A DNA stretch of 40,575 bases from Pseudonocardia autotrophica. Its GTDB lineage: Bacteria > Actinomycetota > Actinomycetes > Mycobacteriales > Pseudonocardiaceae. Of the stretch, positions 1-7,905 are shown piece by piece. The notes below the pieces were generated by a model that saw only the letters and a list, made by a program, of their open reading frames with translations, did not search any database and was not told the origin of the DNA. The stretch spans positions 1 to 40,575 of the forward strand of contig NZ_JNYD01000040.1 in NCBI RefSeq assembly GCF_000717175.1. Direction: 5' to 3'. The stretch's first letter is position 1. Each line of letters starts with the position of its first letter. Made by a program: the position numbers and the translations under genes.

Positions 1-84
1 ACCCCGGACGAGGCCGAAGCCACCTACTACGCTCGCACACCCCCGCCCGAACACCTCGGAGCGGGACAACCGAGCCTCCACTGA
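1..84 (+). CDS. IS3-family transposase (OrfB), C-terminal fragment
   Basis: An open frame enters from the left edge and reads TPDEAEATYYARTPPP followed by about ten residues and a TGA at 82-84, ending in PSLH. Actinobacterial IS3 integrase-type transposases commonly end in a P-x-E-x-E-x-x-YYA stretch followed by a short tail closing in PSLH, so I read this as the last 27 residues of such a protein. The DDE catalytic core would lie outside the window. The family call rests on this short tail only. An inverted repeat starts exactly at the stop codon, as expected for the right end of the element. Confidence 0.6.
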   Translation, partial: TPDEAEATYYARTPPPEHLGAGQPSLH

Positions 85-99
85 ACCCGGGGCGGTTCA
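82..99. repeat. Putative terminal inverted repeat of the IS3-like element
   Basis: TGAACCCGGGGCGGTTCA has 6-bp arms (TGAACC/GGTTCA) and overlaps the transposase stop codon. IS3 elements in actinobacteria typically carry terminal repeats beginning TGAACC close to the end of orfB. The matching left end is outside the window, so the role is inferred. Confidence 0.4.
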
Positions 100-144
100 G
101 GCCCTCCACCCCGAGACCCTGACCGGCCCGCTCAGGGAGGGGCC
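100..144. terminator. Hairpin just outside the IS end
   Basis: CCCTGA (117-122) pairs with TCAGGG (132-137), and GGCCCTCC (100-107) pairs with GGAGGGGCC (136-144) allowing one bulge. There is no T-run. It could end read-through from the transposase or simply be GC-rich sequence; confidence is low. Confidence 0.3.
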
Positions 145-181
145 GGGGTTCGTCCCGGATCCCCGCGGCAGGCTGGATTCC

Positions 182-187
182 TAGCGT
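182..187 (+). promoter_or_regulatory. -10 box TAGCGT placed for a leaderless transcript
   Basis: TAGCGT matches the actinobacterial -10 pattern TAnnnT and ends 7 nt before the GTG start at 195. The expected transcription start therefore coincides with the start codon. No ribosome binding site is visible, which agrees with leaderless translation. No clear -35 box is seen. Confidence 0.45.
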
Positions 188-194
188 CCCAGGC

Positions 195-638
195 GTGGAC
201 ACCACCCTCCCCGGCCCGGAGCGGGCGCCGGGTCCCGTGCGCCTGCCCGACCCCCGCCGGCCGCGCGCGACGCTGTGGACGCTGCGGGTACTGCTGACGC
301 TGCACGTGCTCGCGGTGCTGGCCCAGCCGCTGCTGGCCGGGCTGTACCTGTCCGGCGACGTCGACGCGATCGCGGTGCACGGGGCCGTCGGCTCCGCCCT
401 GGCGGCGCTCGGACTGGTGTTGATCGCGGCGGCCGCGGCGTACGTCCTGGTCGGCCGCGGGCGGTGGTGGGTGCTGCCGGCCACGGTGGTGCTGTTCCTC
501 GCGGAGGGCCTGCAGGTCGGGTTCGGGTACGCCCGGCAGCTGAACCTGCACGTCCCGCTCGGGGTGCTGGTCGTGACGGTGTCGATCCTGCTCGCCGCCT
601 GGGTCTGGACCCCCGCCGCCCGCCGGGGCCGGCGATGA
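195..638 (+). CDS. Small four-helix membrane protein, unknown function
   Basis: This 147-residue protein has four predicted membrane helices (roughly residues 27-52, 62-85, 92-114 and 118-138), a short arginine-rich N-terminus and a basic C-terminus (ARRGRR). It has no motif that I recognise. Its stop overlaps the ATG of the next small ORF (ATGA at 635-638), and that ORF in turn overlaps the multicopper oxidase start, so the three genes look translationally coupled. A role in membrane supply or maturation of the exported oxidase is possible but is inferred only from the operon. The GTG start at 195 is supported by the -10 box directly upstream and by the absence of a Shine-Dalgarno sequence. 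Confidence 0.7.
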   Translation: MDTTLPGPERAPGPVRLPDPRRPRATLWTLRVLLTLHVLAVLAQPLLAGLYLSGDVDAIAVHGAVGSALAALGLVLIAAAAAYVLVGRGRWWVLPATVVLFLAEGLQVGFGYARQLNLHVPLGVLVVTVSILLAAWVWTPAARRGRR

Positions 639-787
639 CCGCGCCCACCTCGCCCACGGCGAGCCGCCCGACCTCGACCCCGCCGGAGACGGCCCCACCC
701 GCGACCGCGTCGACCCCACCCGCGTCGACCTCGACCACCCCGATCCCGCCCACCCCGACCCCGCCCACCCCCGGCAGCCAGGAATGA
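635..787 (+). CDS. 50-residue Pro/Thr/Ser-rich ORF between membrane protein and oxidase
   Basis: The ATG at 635 overlaps the preceding stop, and the TGA at 785-787 overlaps the oxidase ATG at 784, giving two ATGA junctions in a row. The product is almost entirely P, T, S and A with no hydrophobic segment, no Cys and no His, and would be unstructured. It may be a linker-like leftover, a real micro-protein, or a translated spacer whose main role is coupling ribosomes into the oxidase gene. Overlaps at both ends are the only support for translation; composition alone would argue against it. Confidence 0.35.
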   Translation: MTAPTSPTASRPTSTPPETAPPATASTPPASTSTTPIPPTPTPPTPGSQE

Positions 788-2367
788 GGCGCTCCGCACT
801 CCACCTCACCCGCCGCACCTTCTTCGGCGCCCTGGCCGCGGCGGCCGGGACCACGGCCCTCTCCGGCTGCGGAGCCCTCGGCATCGACACTCCACCGGGC
901 CAGACCGGCGAGGCGCTCCGGAGCGAACGACCCCTTCCACGCCCCTACGAGGTTCCGCTGCCCCGTCCCCGCACAGCCCGCCCGACCGGCACGCTCACGC
1001 TCCCCGACGGCACCATCGCCGACCTGTACGAGATCACCCAGCGCGCGGCGGAGGTCGAGATCCTGCCCGGCGTCCGCACCACCGTCTGGGGCTACGACGG
1101 CACCTTCCCCGGACCGGCGCTCGAGACGCGGACCGGCCGCCCGGTCGTCGTCCGGCACCGCAACGAACTGCCGGTCCCGACCGTCACGCACCTGCACGGC
1201 GGCCACACCCCGGCCGACTCCGACGGCTGGCCGCTGGACCTGCTGCTCCCCGCCGGGGCCGCACCGCCGCAGCACCACGGCATGCCCGGCGACCTGGCCG
1301 TGGGCAGCCGCGACCACCACTACCCGATGACCCAGCGCGCGGCCACGCTCTGGTACCACGACCACCGCATGGACTTCACCGGCCCGGACGTCCACCGCGG
1401 GCTGTTGGGCCTGCACCTGGTCCGGGATGACGTCGAGGACGCCCTCCCGCTGCCGCGCGGCGACCGCGAGATCCCGCTCGTGCTCTGCGACCGGTCGTTC
1501 GACGCCGACGGCCGGCTCGCCTACCCGAGCCTGGACCGCAGCCTGCGCCGCGTCCCGGGCGTGGAGGCCGCGTGGATGGAGGGCGTGCTGGGCGACGTCG
1601 TGCTGGTCAACGGCGCGCCCTGGCCCGTCGCCGAGGTCGACGCGGCACGCCACCGGCTGCGGATCCTCAACGGCGCGAACGCCCGCCGGTTCTCGCTCGC
1701 CTTCCAGGTGCCGGGCGCGCCGGACCTCCCGGTCATCCAGATCGGCTCCGACGGCGGTCTGCTCGCCGCGCCGGTCGAGCGGCCGACCGTCGACCTCGCG
1801 CCGGGGGAGCGGTGCGACGTCGTCGTGGACCTCGGGCGCGTCCCCGTCGGCACCGAGGTCACGGTCGTGAACCTGCCGGGCACGGGACCGACCCGCGACG
1901 TGCTGCGGTTCCGGGTCGTCCGCGCCGCGCGCGACGACAGCGCCGTGCCGGCCGTGCTGTCCGAGATCGACCCGCTGGTCCCGGGGCCGGTGCGCCGGGA
2001 GTTCGTGTTCCGCCGCGGCGCGATCGGGGACCACGCCGGCTGGACGATCAACGACCGGTCCTTCGACCCCGACGGCTCGCTGGCCGACGTCCCGCTCGGC
2101 ACGACGGAGACGTGGCGCTTCCGCACCGACGTCCACCATCCGGTGCACGTGCACCTCGACCCGGTGCAGGTCCTCGCTCGCGGGGGCCGCGGACCGGGGC
2201 CGTCCGACGCCGGGTGGAAGGACACGGTGGACCTGCGGCCCGGGGAGATCGTGGACGTCGCGGTGCGGTTCACCGACTTCGCCGGCCGGTTCGTGCTGCA
2301 CTGCCACAACCTCGAGCACGAGGACATGGCGATGATGGCGACGATCCGGACCGTCCCCGGCGCCTGA
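784..2367 (+). CDS. Tat-exported lipoprotein multicopper oxidase (CotA/CueO-like)
   Basis: The N-terminus carries a twin-arginine signal (TRRTFFGALAAAAG) ending in a lipobox LSGC, so the 527-residue enzyme should be exported folded and lipid-anchored. Four copper-binding segments are intact: HLH at 136-138, WYHDH with H192/H194, HPVHVH with H452/H455/H457, and HCHNLEHEDMAM with H506, C507, H508, H512 and the likely axial ligand M517. This is the full set for one type-1 and one type-2/3 trinuclear site, so it should oxidise a phenolic or metal substrate and reduce O2 to water. Copper detoxification, manganese or bilirubin-type oxidation are all possible; the sequence does not decide. It is the third gene of a coupled operon. 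A DUF5134 gene follows and an Nramp-like transporter lies opposite, which makes a metal theme plausible. Confidence 0.9.
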   Translation: MRRSALHLTRRTFFGALAAAAGTTALSGCGALGIDTPPGQTGEALRSERPLPRPYEVPLPRPRTARPTGTLTLPDGTIADLYEITQRAAEVEILPGVRTTVWGYDGTFPGPALETRTGRPVVVRHRNELPVPTVTHLHGGHTPADSDGWPLDLLLPAGAAPPQHHGMPGDLAVGSRDHHYPMTQRAATLWYHDHRMDFTGPDVHRGLLGLHLVRDDVEDALPLPRGDREIPLVLCDRSFDADGRLAYPSLDRSLRRVPGVEAAWMEGVLGDVVLVNGAPWPVAEVDAARHRLRILNGANARRFSLAFQVPGAPDLPVIQIGSDGGLLAAPVERPTVDLAPGERCDVVVDLGRVPVGTEVTVVNLPGTGPTRDVLRFRVVRAARDDSAVPAVLSEIDPLVPGPVRREFVFRRGAIGDHAGWTINDRSFDPDGSLADVPLGTTETWRFRTDVHHPVHVHLDPVQVLARGGRGPGPSDAGWKDTVDLRPGEIVDVAVRFTDFAGRFVLHCHNLEHEDMAMMATIRTVPGA

Positions 2368-2441
2368 CCTGCACCACCCCCGCGGTCGTCACCCGCTGTG
2401 GGTACCCGTGCACGGTATGGATTCCTCTGCTCCGATCTGCC

Positions 2442-2447
2442 TACGCT
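2442..2447 (+). promoter_or_regulatory. -10-like TACGCT upstream of DUF5134 gene
   Basis: TACGCT fits TAnnnT and lies 45 nt before the ATG at 2493. A GAGGGA ribosome binding site (2475-2480) lies between them, somewhat far from the start. No convincing -35 box is visible. Confidence 0.3.
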
Positions 2448-2492
2448 CCCGGCGACCGATGAGTCCGCACGAGCGAGGGAGTCGACCTTTCC

Positions 2493-3155
2493 ATGGCCTG
2501 GTTCAACGCCCTCCTCGCCTGTCTGTCGCTCGGCCTCGGGCTGCTGCACCTCGTCCGCCTCGCCACCGCGCGGCGCGACGGCCGCCCGGTCGCCGGGGAG
2601 GTCTCGCACGCCGTGATGGGGTTCGGGATGGCGGCGATGTTCTCGCCCGTCGGCGATCCGGTCCCAGCCGCGGTGTGGATCGCCGCCTTCGGCCTGAGCG
2701 CGGCCTGGTTCGCGGCGGTTGCCCTGCGCACCGGCCCCGCGTCCGACGACGCCGCGCACCACGTCGTGTGCGGGGTCGCGATGCTGTTCATGCTCTCCCT
2801 CGGCCTGGGCGAGCGGGCGGCGTCGGGCGGCGCGCACGCCCACCACGCCGCGGCGGGCCCGGCCGCCTGGACCTCGGTCGTCGCGATCGCGCTCGCCGGC
2901 TACTTCGCCTGGCACGTCATGCGGTGCGGGGACCGCTTCGCGGCCGCCCGCCGGGCCCGGACGGCCCTCGCCGAGCCCGTACCGGCCGGGGTGCCCGCCG
3001 AGATCGCTCCGCCCATGGTCGACATGGCGAGCTGCGGGCACGGCGAGGCGGTGGTCGAGGGCCGGCTCGCGGCGCTGCGCGCGCCGCAGGCCGCGGCCGT
3101 CGCGCACCTGGTCATGGCCGCGTCGATGGCCGTCATGCTGCTCGGGATGATCTAG
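2493..3155 (+). CDS. DUF5134 family membrane protein
   Basis: The 220-residue protein has about six hydrophobic helices, a His-containing loop (GGAHAHHAAAG near residue 110) and a conserved-looking MASCGHGEAVVEGRL segment before the last helix. The helix pattern and the HGE segment match my memory of the actinobacterial DUF5134 family, whose function is unknown. It lies 125 nt after the multicopper oxidase with its own -10-like element. Its TAG stop overlaps the stop of the opposite Nramp-like gene within a single CTAG. A copper-related role is suggested only by its neighbours. Confidence 0.7.
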   Translation: MAWFNALLACLSLGLGLLHLVRLATARRDGRPVAGEVSHAVMGFGMAAMFSPVGDPVPAAVWIAAFGLSAAWFAAVALRTGPASDDAAHHVVCGVAMLFMLSLGLGERAASGGAHAHHAAAGPAAWTSVVAIALAGYFAWHVMRCGDRFAAARRARTALAEPVPAGVPAEIAPPMVDMASCGHGEAVVEGRLAALRAPQAAAVAHLVMAASMAVMLLGMI

Positions 3156-4453
3156 AACCGGTTCACGACGTCCGTGACGAGCAGCGCCAGGAACAGCACG
3201 GAGGCGGCGCCGAGGAACAGGTTCGACAGCCATCCCGAGCGGCCCTTGCCACTCACGCGCTTCGAGTTGAGCAGCAGCATCAGCGTGATGGCCAGGAACG
3301 GCATGAAGACCGAGCCGAGCACGCCGTAGACGAGTGTGAGGCCGAAGGGCTTGTCGATGAACAGCAGCGCCATCGGCGGGAGCGTCAGCCACAGCAGGTA
3401 GCCGCGGAAGGGCAGGGACCGCTCGGTCTCGCCCGACGCGAACCGCTCGATCGTCGTGCCCGTCTCCGCCGCCTTGCCGTGCGGCAGCCGGACCGCCCGC
3501 GTCCAGTCGGCGAACATGAACGAGACGCCGTTCCACACACCGAGCAGGGACGTCGAGGTCACGGCCAGGAACCCGACCAGGAAGAGGATCCGGGCCCAGG
3601 CGCCGTAGCGCTCGTCGAGCGCGGTGCCCAGCGTGAGGAGGCCGCTGTCGGACTCGGTGAGGTTCTGCCCGAACAGCAGGGTGGAGCCGACCACCAGCAT
3701 CGCGATCACGAAGATGCCGGTCATGACGTACCCGACGGCGTTGTCCAGCCGCATCATCGACAGCCAACCGGTGCCCCGCCAACCCTTGGCGAACATCCAG
3801 TAGCCGTACGCCGCCATCGTGATGGTGCCGCCGACGCCGCCGATCAGGCCCAGCACGTAGATCGTCGAACCCTCGGGCAGTCGCGGGACCAGCCCCGAGG
3901 CGAGGTTCCCCAGGTCGGGAGCGACCAGCACGGCGACCGCGACCACGGTGCAGAACTTGATCAGCACGAGCACCGTCATGAACTTCTCGAAGAAGGCGTA
4001 GCGCTGCGTCCACACCAGCACCAGCCCGACGACGCCGGCGATCATCGCCCAGTACCGCACGGACAGCCCGCCGAACAGGGCGTTGAGCGGCAGCCCGACC
4101 GCGGACATCGCCGTCGCGCCGTAGACGAAGCCCCACACCACGATGTAGACGCCGAAGAAGACGGTGGCCCACCGCCCGAGCCGCCGCCACCCGTCGAGCA
4201 GGGTGGTCCCGGAGGCGAGGTGCCAACGGCCGACGCCCTCGCCGAGCGCGAGCTTGAGGACGGTGCCGAGGATCGCCGCCCACAGCAGCACGGTGCCGAA
4301 CCGGGCGCCGGCGACCATCGTGGCCACGAGGTCGCCCGCGCCGACGCCGGTCGCGGCGGCCAGCAGCCCGGGGCCGACCTGGCGGACCTTCGCCCCGAAG
4401 CCGGTGGGCGGGGTGAGCTCCGTGGTCCGGTCGACTCCTGGCTGTGTACTCAC
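3152..4453 (-). CDS. Nramp-family (SLC11-like) transporter with non-canonical metal site
   Basis: The 433-residue protein has 10-11 membrane helices and the Nramp fold signature GPGLLAAATGVGAGDLVAT in helix 1. Classical Nramp Mn/Fe transporters have DPGN in helix 1 and a metal-binding methionine (MPHN) in helix 6. Here helix 1 reads TGVGAGD, and helix 6 (GGVGGTITMAAYGYW) has no MPHN, so three of the standard ligands are absent. It belongs to a divergent branch whose substrate cannot be read from the sequence; Mg2+ or another solute is possible. It is convergent with the DUF5134 gene and divergent from the FtsK-like cluster. The start at 4453 gives an N-terminus of about 25 polar residues before helix 1. 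Confidence 0.85.
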   Translation of the reverse strand: MSTQPGVDRTTELTPPTGFGAKVRQVGPGLLAAATGVGAGDLVATMVAGARFGTVLLWAAILGTVLKLALGEGVGRWHLASGTTLLDGWRRLGRWATVFFGVYIVVWGFVYGATAMSAVGLPLNALFGGLSVRYWAMIAGVVGLVLVWTQRYAFFEKFMTVLVLIKFCTVVAVAVLVAPDLGNLASGLVPRLPEGSTIYVLGLIGGVGGTITMAAYGYWMFAKGWRGTGWLSMMRLDNAVGYVMTGIFVIAMLVVGSTLLFGQNLTESDSGLLTLGTALDERYGAWARILFLVGFLAVTSTSLLGVWNGVSFMFADWTRAVRLPHGKAAETGTTIERFASGETERSLPFRGYLLWLTLPPMALLFIDKPFGLTLVYGVLGSVFMPFLAITLMLLLNSKRVSGKGRSGWLSNLFLGAASVLFLALLVTDVVNRF

Positions 4454-4574
4454 GGCGACCTCCCGGCCCTCGGCGACTCCAATGACCCCGTACGGGGGAA
4501 CGGTAGGGATGTCCGGTCCGTCCCGCAGCGTCTGGCTGCGACCGGGCTCACCGATCGTGCCCAGGTGCGCGCTG

Positions 4575-4580
4575 TAGGTT
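4575..4580 (+). promoter_or_regulatory. -10-like TAGGTT upstream of the FtsK-type cluster
   Basis: TAGGTT lies in the 176-nt divergent region and would place a transcription start about 40 nt before the GTG at 4630. The ribosome binding site AGAGAGGCGAG lies between. A -35 box is not obvious. Confidence 0.35.
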
Positions 4581-4629
4581 TCCGCCGTTACCGTCGTATC
4601 GGGTCCAACGAGAGAGGCGAGAAGCGGCC

Positions 4630-4890
4630 GTGGCGAGCATCGAAGAGGTCAGGGACGGCATCGCGCAGGCCAACGACAAGGCCTCGGAGAGCATGGGGGC
4701 GCTGGACCAGGCGCGCTCCAGCATCGAGGAGGCGCAGCGCGCCCTGCAGCAGGTGACCGAGGGCAGCTCGCAGAGCGACGTCGAGCAGGCCAACGCGTAC
4801 TACGCGGAGGCCGCCAGCAAGATCGACGACGTCCAGCAGGCGATCAACGCGGCGATCGAGGCGGCCGAGGGCGTCGCCGCCCGGCTGTAA
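4630..4890 (+). CDS. Small helical (coiled-coil) protein, first gene of FtsK-like unit
   Basis: The 86-residue protein is almost wholly amphipathic helix, rich in A, E, Q and S, with two helices around a GSSQSD turn near residue 46. Size and helix-turn-helix hairpin shape recall WXG100/ESX substrates, but there is no W-x-G motif and no YxxxD/E export signal, so it is not a canonical one. A basic N-terminal anchor is missing and no membrane segment is present. The GTG start is preceded by AGAGAGG at suitable spacing. It is 28 nt upstream of a second small helical gene and then the ATPase. It may be a partner, adaptor or substrate of that ATPase; this is inferred from position. Confidence 0.65.
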   Translation: MASIEEVRDGIAQANDKASESMGALDQARSSIEEAQRALQQVTEGSSQSDVEQANAYYAEAASKIDDVQQAINAAIEAAEGVAARL

Positions 4891-4918
4891 CACAGGTGCC
4901 CGGGCGGAGAGGCACACC

Positions 4919-5167
4919 GTGAGCATCGCCGAGCTGCGCGCGGCGCTGGAGGGCGTCGGCGGCGCCACCGGCGAGGCCCGCGCCCACGCGCAGCGTGCCG
5001 CCGAGCGGCTGGGCGAGGCGGCCGCCCTGCTGGCCGAGCTCACCGAGCGGACCGGCGCCGACCTGCCGGTGGCGGCGTTGGAGAAGGCGCGGGAGGAGGT
5101 CGACGAGCTGGTGGCGACGGTGGGGCTGGCGGGCGACGCGGTCGCCGACCTGGGCGGTCGGCTGTAG
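4919..5167 (+). CDS. Second small helical protein of FtsK-like unit
   Basis: This 82-residue acidic protein is again a probable antiparallel helical hairpin (helix to about residue 44, TGADLPVAALE turn, second helix), with composition like that of the preceding gene. The shared pattern MSI/ASI-EL/EV-R suggests the two are distant paralogues. No W-x-G motif, Cys or membrane helix is present. The ribosome binding site GGGCGGAGAGG precedes the GTG at 4919. The stop is two bases before the GTG of the ATPase gene, so co-translation is very likely. Confidence 0.65.
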   Translation: MSIAELRAALEGVGGATGEARAHAQRAAERLGEAAALLAELTERTGADLPVAALEKAREEVDELVATVGLAGDAVADLGGRL

Positions 5168-5169
5168 TC

Positions 5170-7905
5170 GTGGCACCGGGGAGGAAGGCGCGCCGGGACC
5201 GCGTCACGGCGGCGTTCGACGCGTTCCACGCGGCCGCCGCGCGGGCGCTCGGCGCGGCCGCACGGCAGCGCGAGTCGGCCGTGCGCGCGCAGGCCGAGGC
5301 CATGTTCGAGCTGTGGCTGCGCCGCGAGGGCGTCGCGGCCGTGCGCGCCGACCCGTCCCTGGCACCGGCCTTCCGCTCGCCCGTGCTCGCCGCCGCCGTC
5401 GAGCGGGCCGAACGGGACCGGCTGGCCGGGCTCTCCGGCTGGCTGCCGGACGGGCCGCGGGCCCTCGCCGACGTCGTCGCCGACGCCGCCCCCGGCCCGG
5501 CCGGCGCGCGCGGCACGGCGTGGCTCGACGAGGTGGTGCGGGCGGCGGACCCAGACGCGTCGGGCACGGACCTGCTGCGCAACGAGGGCGTCAAGGACCA
5601 CCCGGAGCTGTGGCGGATCGGCGCGGGGCACCTGGAGATCGGCGACGCGTTCCCCGTCGCGCTGCCCCTGCTCGACGAGTCCCACCTGCGGATCGACTCC
5701 GTGCCGGAGTCCCGGCCCGCCGCCGAGGCGCTGGTCGAGCAGCTGCTGATGCGGATGCTCGCGTGCTTCCGGCCGGGCATCCTCACCGTCGACGTCTGGG
5801 ACGTCGGCCAGTACGGCCTGATGCCCGCGCTGTACCCGCTCGCCCGCACCGGCCTGGTCACCTCGCACGACCCGAACCGTCTGGGCGACCTGCTCGACGA
5901 GCTGTCCGAGCGGATCCGCAAGGTGCACAGCCGGGTGCTGGTCGGCGGCTTCCCGTCGCTGCGGGCGCACGCCGCGCACGAGGGCCGGCGCAGCGAGCCG
6001 TGGGTCGTGGTGGTGCTGGCGGGCAACCGGACCGCCCTGCCCGAGGACCAGCAGCGGCAGCTGCAGCGGATCGCACGCAGCGGCCTGGCCTGCGGGATCC
6101 ACCTCGTGATGCTGGACGTCCCGGTGACCGTCGCCGCGCCCGTCGAGACCGTGCGGTTCAGCCGGCAGGGCGTGCGGTGCTCGATGACCGGCCAGCACGT
6201 GCGGGTGGAGCCGGACCCGCCGCTGCCGCGCCAGCAGGTCACGGACGCGTGCAGTGCGATCGTCCGCGCGCACGAGGCGTGGCGGGCGAAGGTGTCGACC
6301 TTCGCCGACCTGCTGCCGAAGGACCGCCAGGGCCGGCTCACGTCGGAGTCCGGGGTGCGCGCCCCGGTCGGCTTCACCGACGGCATGCACGTGGAGCTCG
6401 CGCTCGACGACGCCTCCCCGCACGCGTTGATCGGCGGGCCGAGCGGGTCGGGCAAGACCAACCTGCTGCTGGCCATGATCGGGTCGATGGCGGCCCGGTA
6501 CGACCCGGACGAGCTGCACTTCTACCTGCTGGACTTCAAGGAGGGCGTGTCCTTCGCCCAGTTCGCGCCCGGTCGCCGGGACGCCAGCTGGCTGCCGCAC
6601 GCCCAGCTGATCGGGATCAACGTCAACACCGACCGCGAGTTCGGGCTGGCGCTGCTGCAGTTCCTCGCCGAGGAGATGCGCCGCCGCGCCGAGGCCGCCA
6701 AGTCCTTCGAGGTGACCAAGCTCGAGGAGCTGCGTCGCGCCGATCCGGGCGGGCACTGGCCGCGGATCGTCGCGGTGGTCGACGAGTTCCAGTACCTGTT
6801 CGCCGAGAAGGACCAGGTCACGCGGCAGGCCACGGCCCTGCTGGAGGACGTCGCCCGGCGCGGCCGCTCGCAGGGCATCCACCTGGTCTTCGCCAGCCAG
6901 GACGTCTCCGGGATCGAGGCCTTCTGGGGCCGTCCGGCGATCTTCGAGCAGTTCGTGCTGCGGATCGCGCTGCCCCGGGCGCGGCGCGTGCTGGCCAACC
7001 TCAACGACGCCGCGCTCGCCCTGCCGCGCTGGCACGCGATCGTCAACCACGAGTCCGGGATGAAGCACGGCAACGAGATCGCCCGGATCCCCGACGCGGG
7101 CGCCGGGTCGGACCTCGACGAGGTGCAGCGCGCCGCCCACGAGCGCTACACCGGCCCGCCGCCCCGGCTGTTCGACGGCGCCCGGTCGCCCGCGGTGCGG
7201 GGCCTGTTGGCCGCGGTGCCGCTCGGCGGTGCCCCGCGCGCCCTCCTCGGCCAGGTGATCGACATGGCGGGCAGTGCCGCGGCCGTCGAGCTGCCCGACG
7301 CGCCGGGCCGCAACGTCGCCGTCCTCGCCTCGGCGTCGGCCGAGGCGTTGCGGGTGATGGGTGCGGCCGCGGCGGCGCTCGCGGCGAGCGCGCCCGCCGA
7401 GGCCCGGTTCGTCGTCGCGCCGCTGGTGGGGGAGCTGCCTGCTGCCGCGTTGGCCGGCCGCGAGGTCGAGACCGTCGGGCTCGACGGGATCCGCACGCGG
7501 ATCGAGGAGCTGGCGCGCGAGGTCAAGGACAGGGTGGGGAGCGGCGACCGGCGGCCGGTGTTCGTGCTGCTCCTGGGCGCCGACGCCGCCGACCCGCTGC
7601 TCGAGCGCTCCGGCACCGAGGCGCTGCGCACGGTGCTGCGGTTCGGGCCCGAGGTCGGGCTGCACGTCGTGGGGTGGTGGCGCTCGGCGACCCGGCTGCG
7701 GCAGCTGCTGACCCTCTCGGCCGGGGTCGACGACGTCGGCGCCTGGATCGGGCTCGACGTCCAGGGTTCCGAGCTGGGCGCCCTGGCCCCGGGGTTGGGC
7801 ACGACCTGGGCGCCGCGCCCGGGGCGCGGGTTGTTCTTCGACCGCGCCGTGCACGCCCGCCCGGAGGTCGTGATCGTGCCGGGGCCGCTGGAGGAGGACG
7901 CATGA
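5170..7905 (+). CDS. FtsK/SpoIIIE-type ATPase, 911 residues, with degenerate second domain
   Basis: The protein has no membrane helix. It starts with a basic helical region (1-150), followed by an alpha/beta region (150-400, including a VWDVGQYGL segment), then a complete FtsK/SpoIIIE motor: Walker A GGPSGSGKT at 422-430, a YLLDFKEG strand, Walker B VAVVDEFQYLF with D538/E539, and the sensor FASQD. The C-terminal third looks like a second RecA-like domain (GRNVAVLASAS... VFVLLLGAD) in which the P-loop has been lost, as happens in later ATPase domains of EccC-type secretion motors. It lacks the FtsK gamma DNA-reading domain and the FtsK membrane domain. I infer a soluble motor that moves protein or DNA. 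It lies between small helical genes, with a 2-nt gap upstream and a 4-nt overlap downstream. Confidence 0.8.
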   Translation: MAPGRKARRDRVTAAFDAFHAAAARALGAAARQRESAVRAQAEAMFELWLRREGVAAVRADPSLAPAFRSPVLAAAVERAERDRLAGLSGWLPDGPRALADVVADAAPGPAGARGTAWLDEVVRAADPDASGTDLLRNEGVKDHPELWRIGAGHLEIGDAFPVALPLLDESHLRIDSVPESRPAAEALVEQLLMRMLACFRPGILTVDVWDVGQYGLMPALYPLARTGLVTSHDPNRLGDLLDELSERIRKVHSRVLVGGFPSLRAHAAHEGRRSEPWVVVVLAGNRTALPEDQQRQLQRIARSGLACGIHLVMLDVPVTVAAPVETVRFSRQGVRCSMTGQHVRVEPDPPLPRQQVTDACSAIVRAHEAWRAKVSTFADLLPKDRQGRLTSESGVRAPVGFTDGMHVELALDDASPHALIGGPSGSGKTNLLLAMIGSMAARYDPDELHFYLLDFKEGVSFAQFAPGRRDASWLPHAQLIGINVNTDREFGLALLQFLAEEMRRRAEAAKSFEVTKLEELRRADPGGHWPRIVAVVDEFQYLFAEKDQVTRQATALLEDVARRGRSQGIHLVFASQDVSGIEAFWGRPAIFEQFVLRIALPRARRVLANLNDAALALPRWHAIVNHESGMKHGNEIARIPDAGAGSDLDEVQRAAHERYTGPPPRLFDGARSPAVRGLLAAVPLGGAPRALLGQVIDMAGSAAAVELPDAPGRNVAVLASASAEALRVMGAAAAALAASAPAEARFVVAPLVGELPAAALAGREVETVGLDGIRTRIEELAREVKDRVGSGDRRPVFVLLLGADAADPLLERSGTEALRTVLRFGPEVGLHVVGWWRSATRLRQLLTLSAGVDDVGAWIGLDVQGSELGALAPGLGTTWAPRPGRGLFFDRAVHARPEVVIVPGPLEEDA

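Noticed and set aside
4630..5167. ESX WXG100 substrate pair
   Set aside because: Size and hairpin shape fit, but neither protein has W-x-G nor a C-terminal YxxxD/E signal, and no ESX membrane genes are present.
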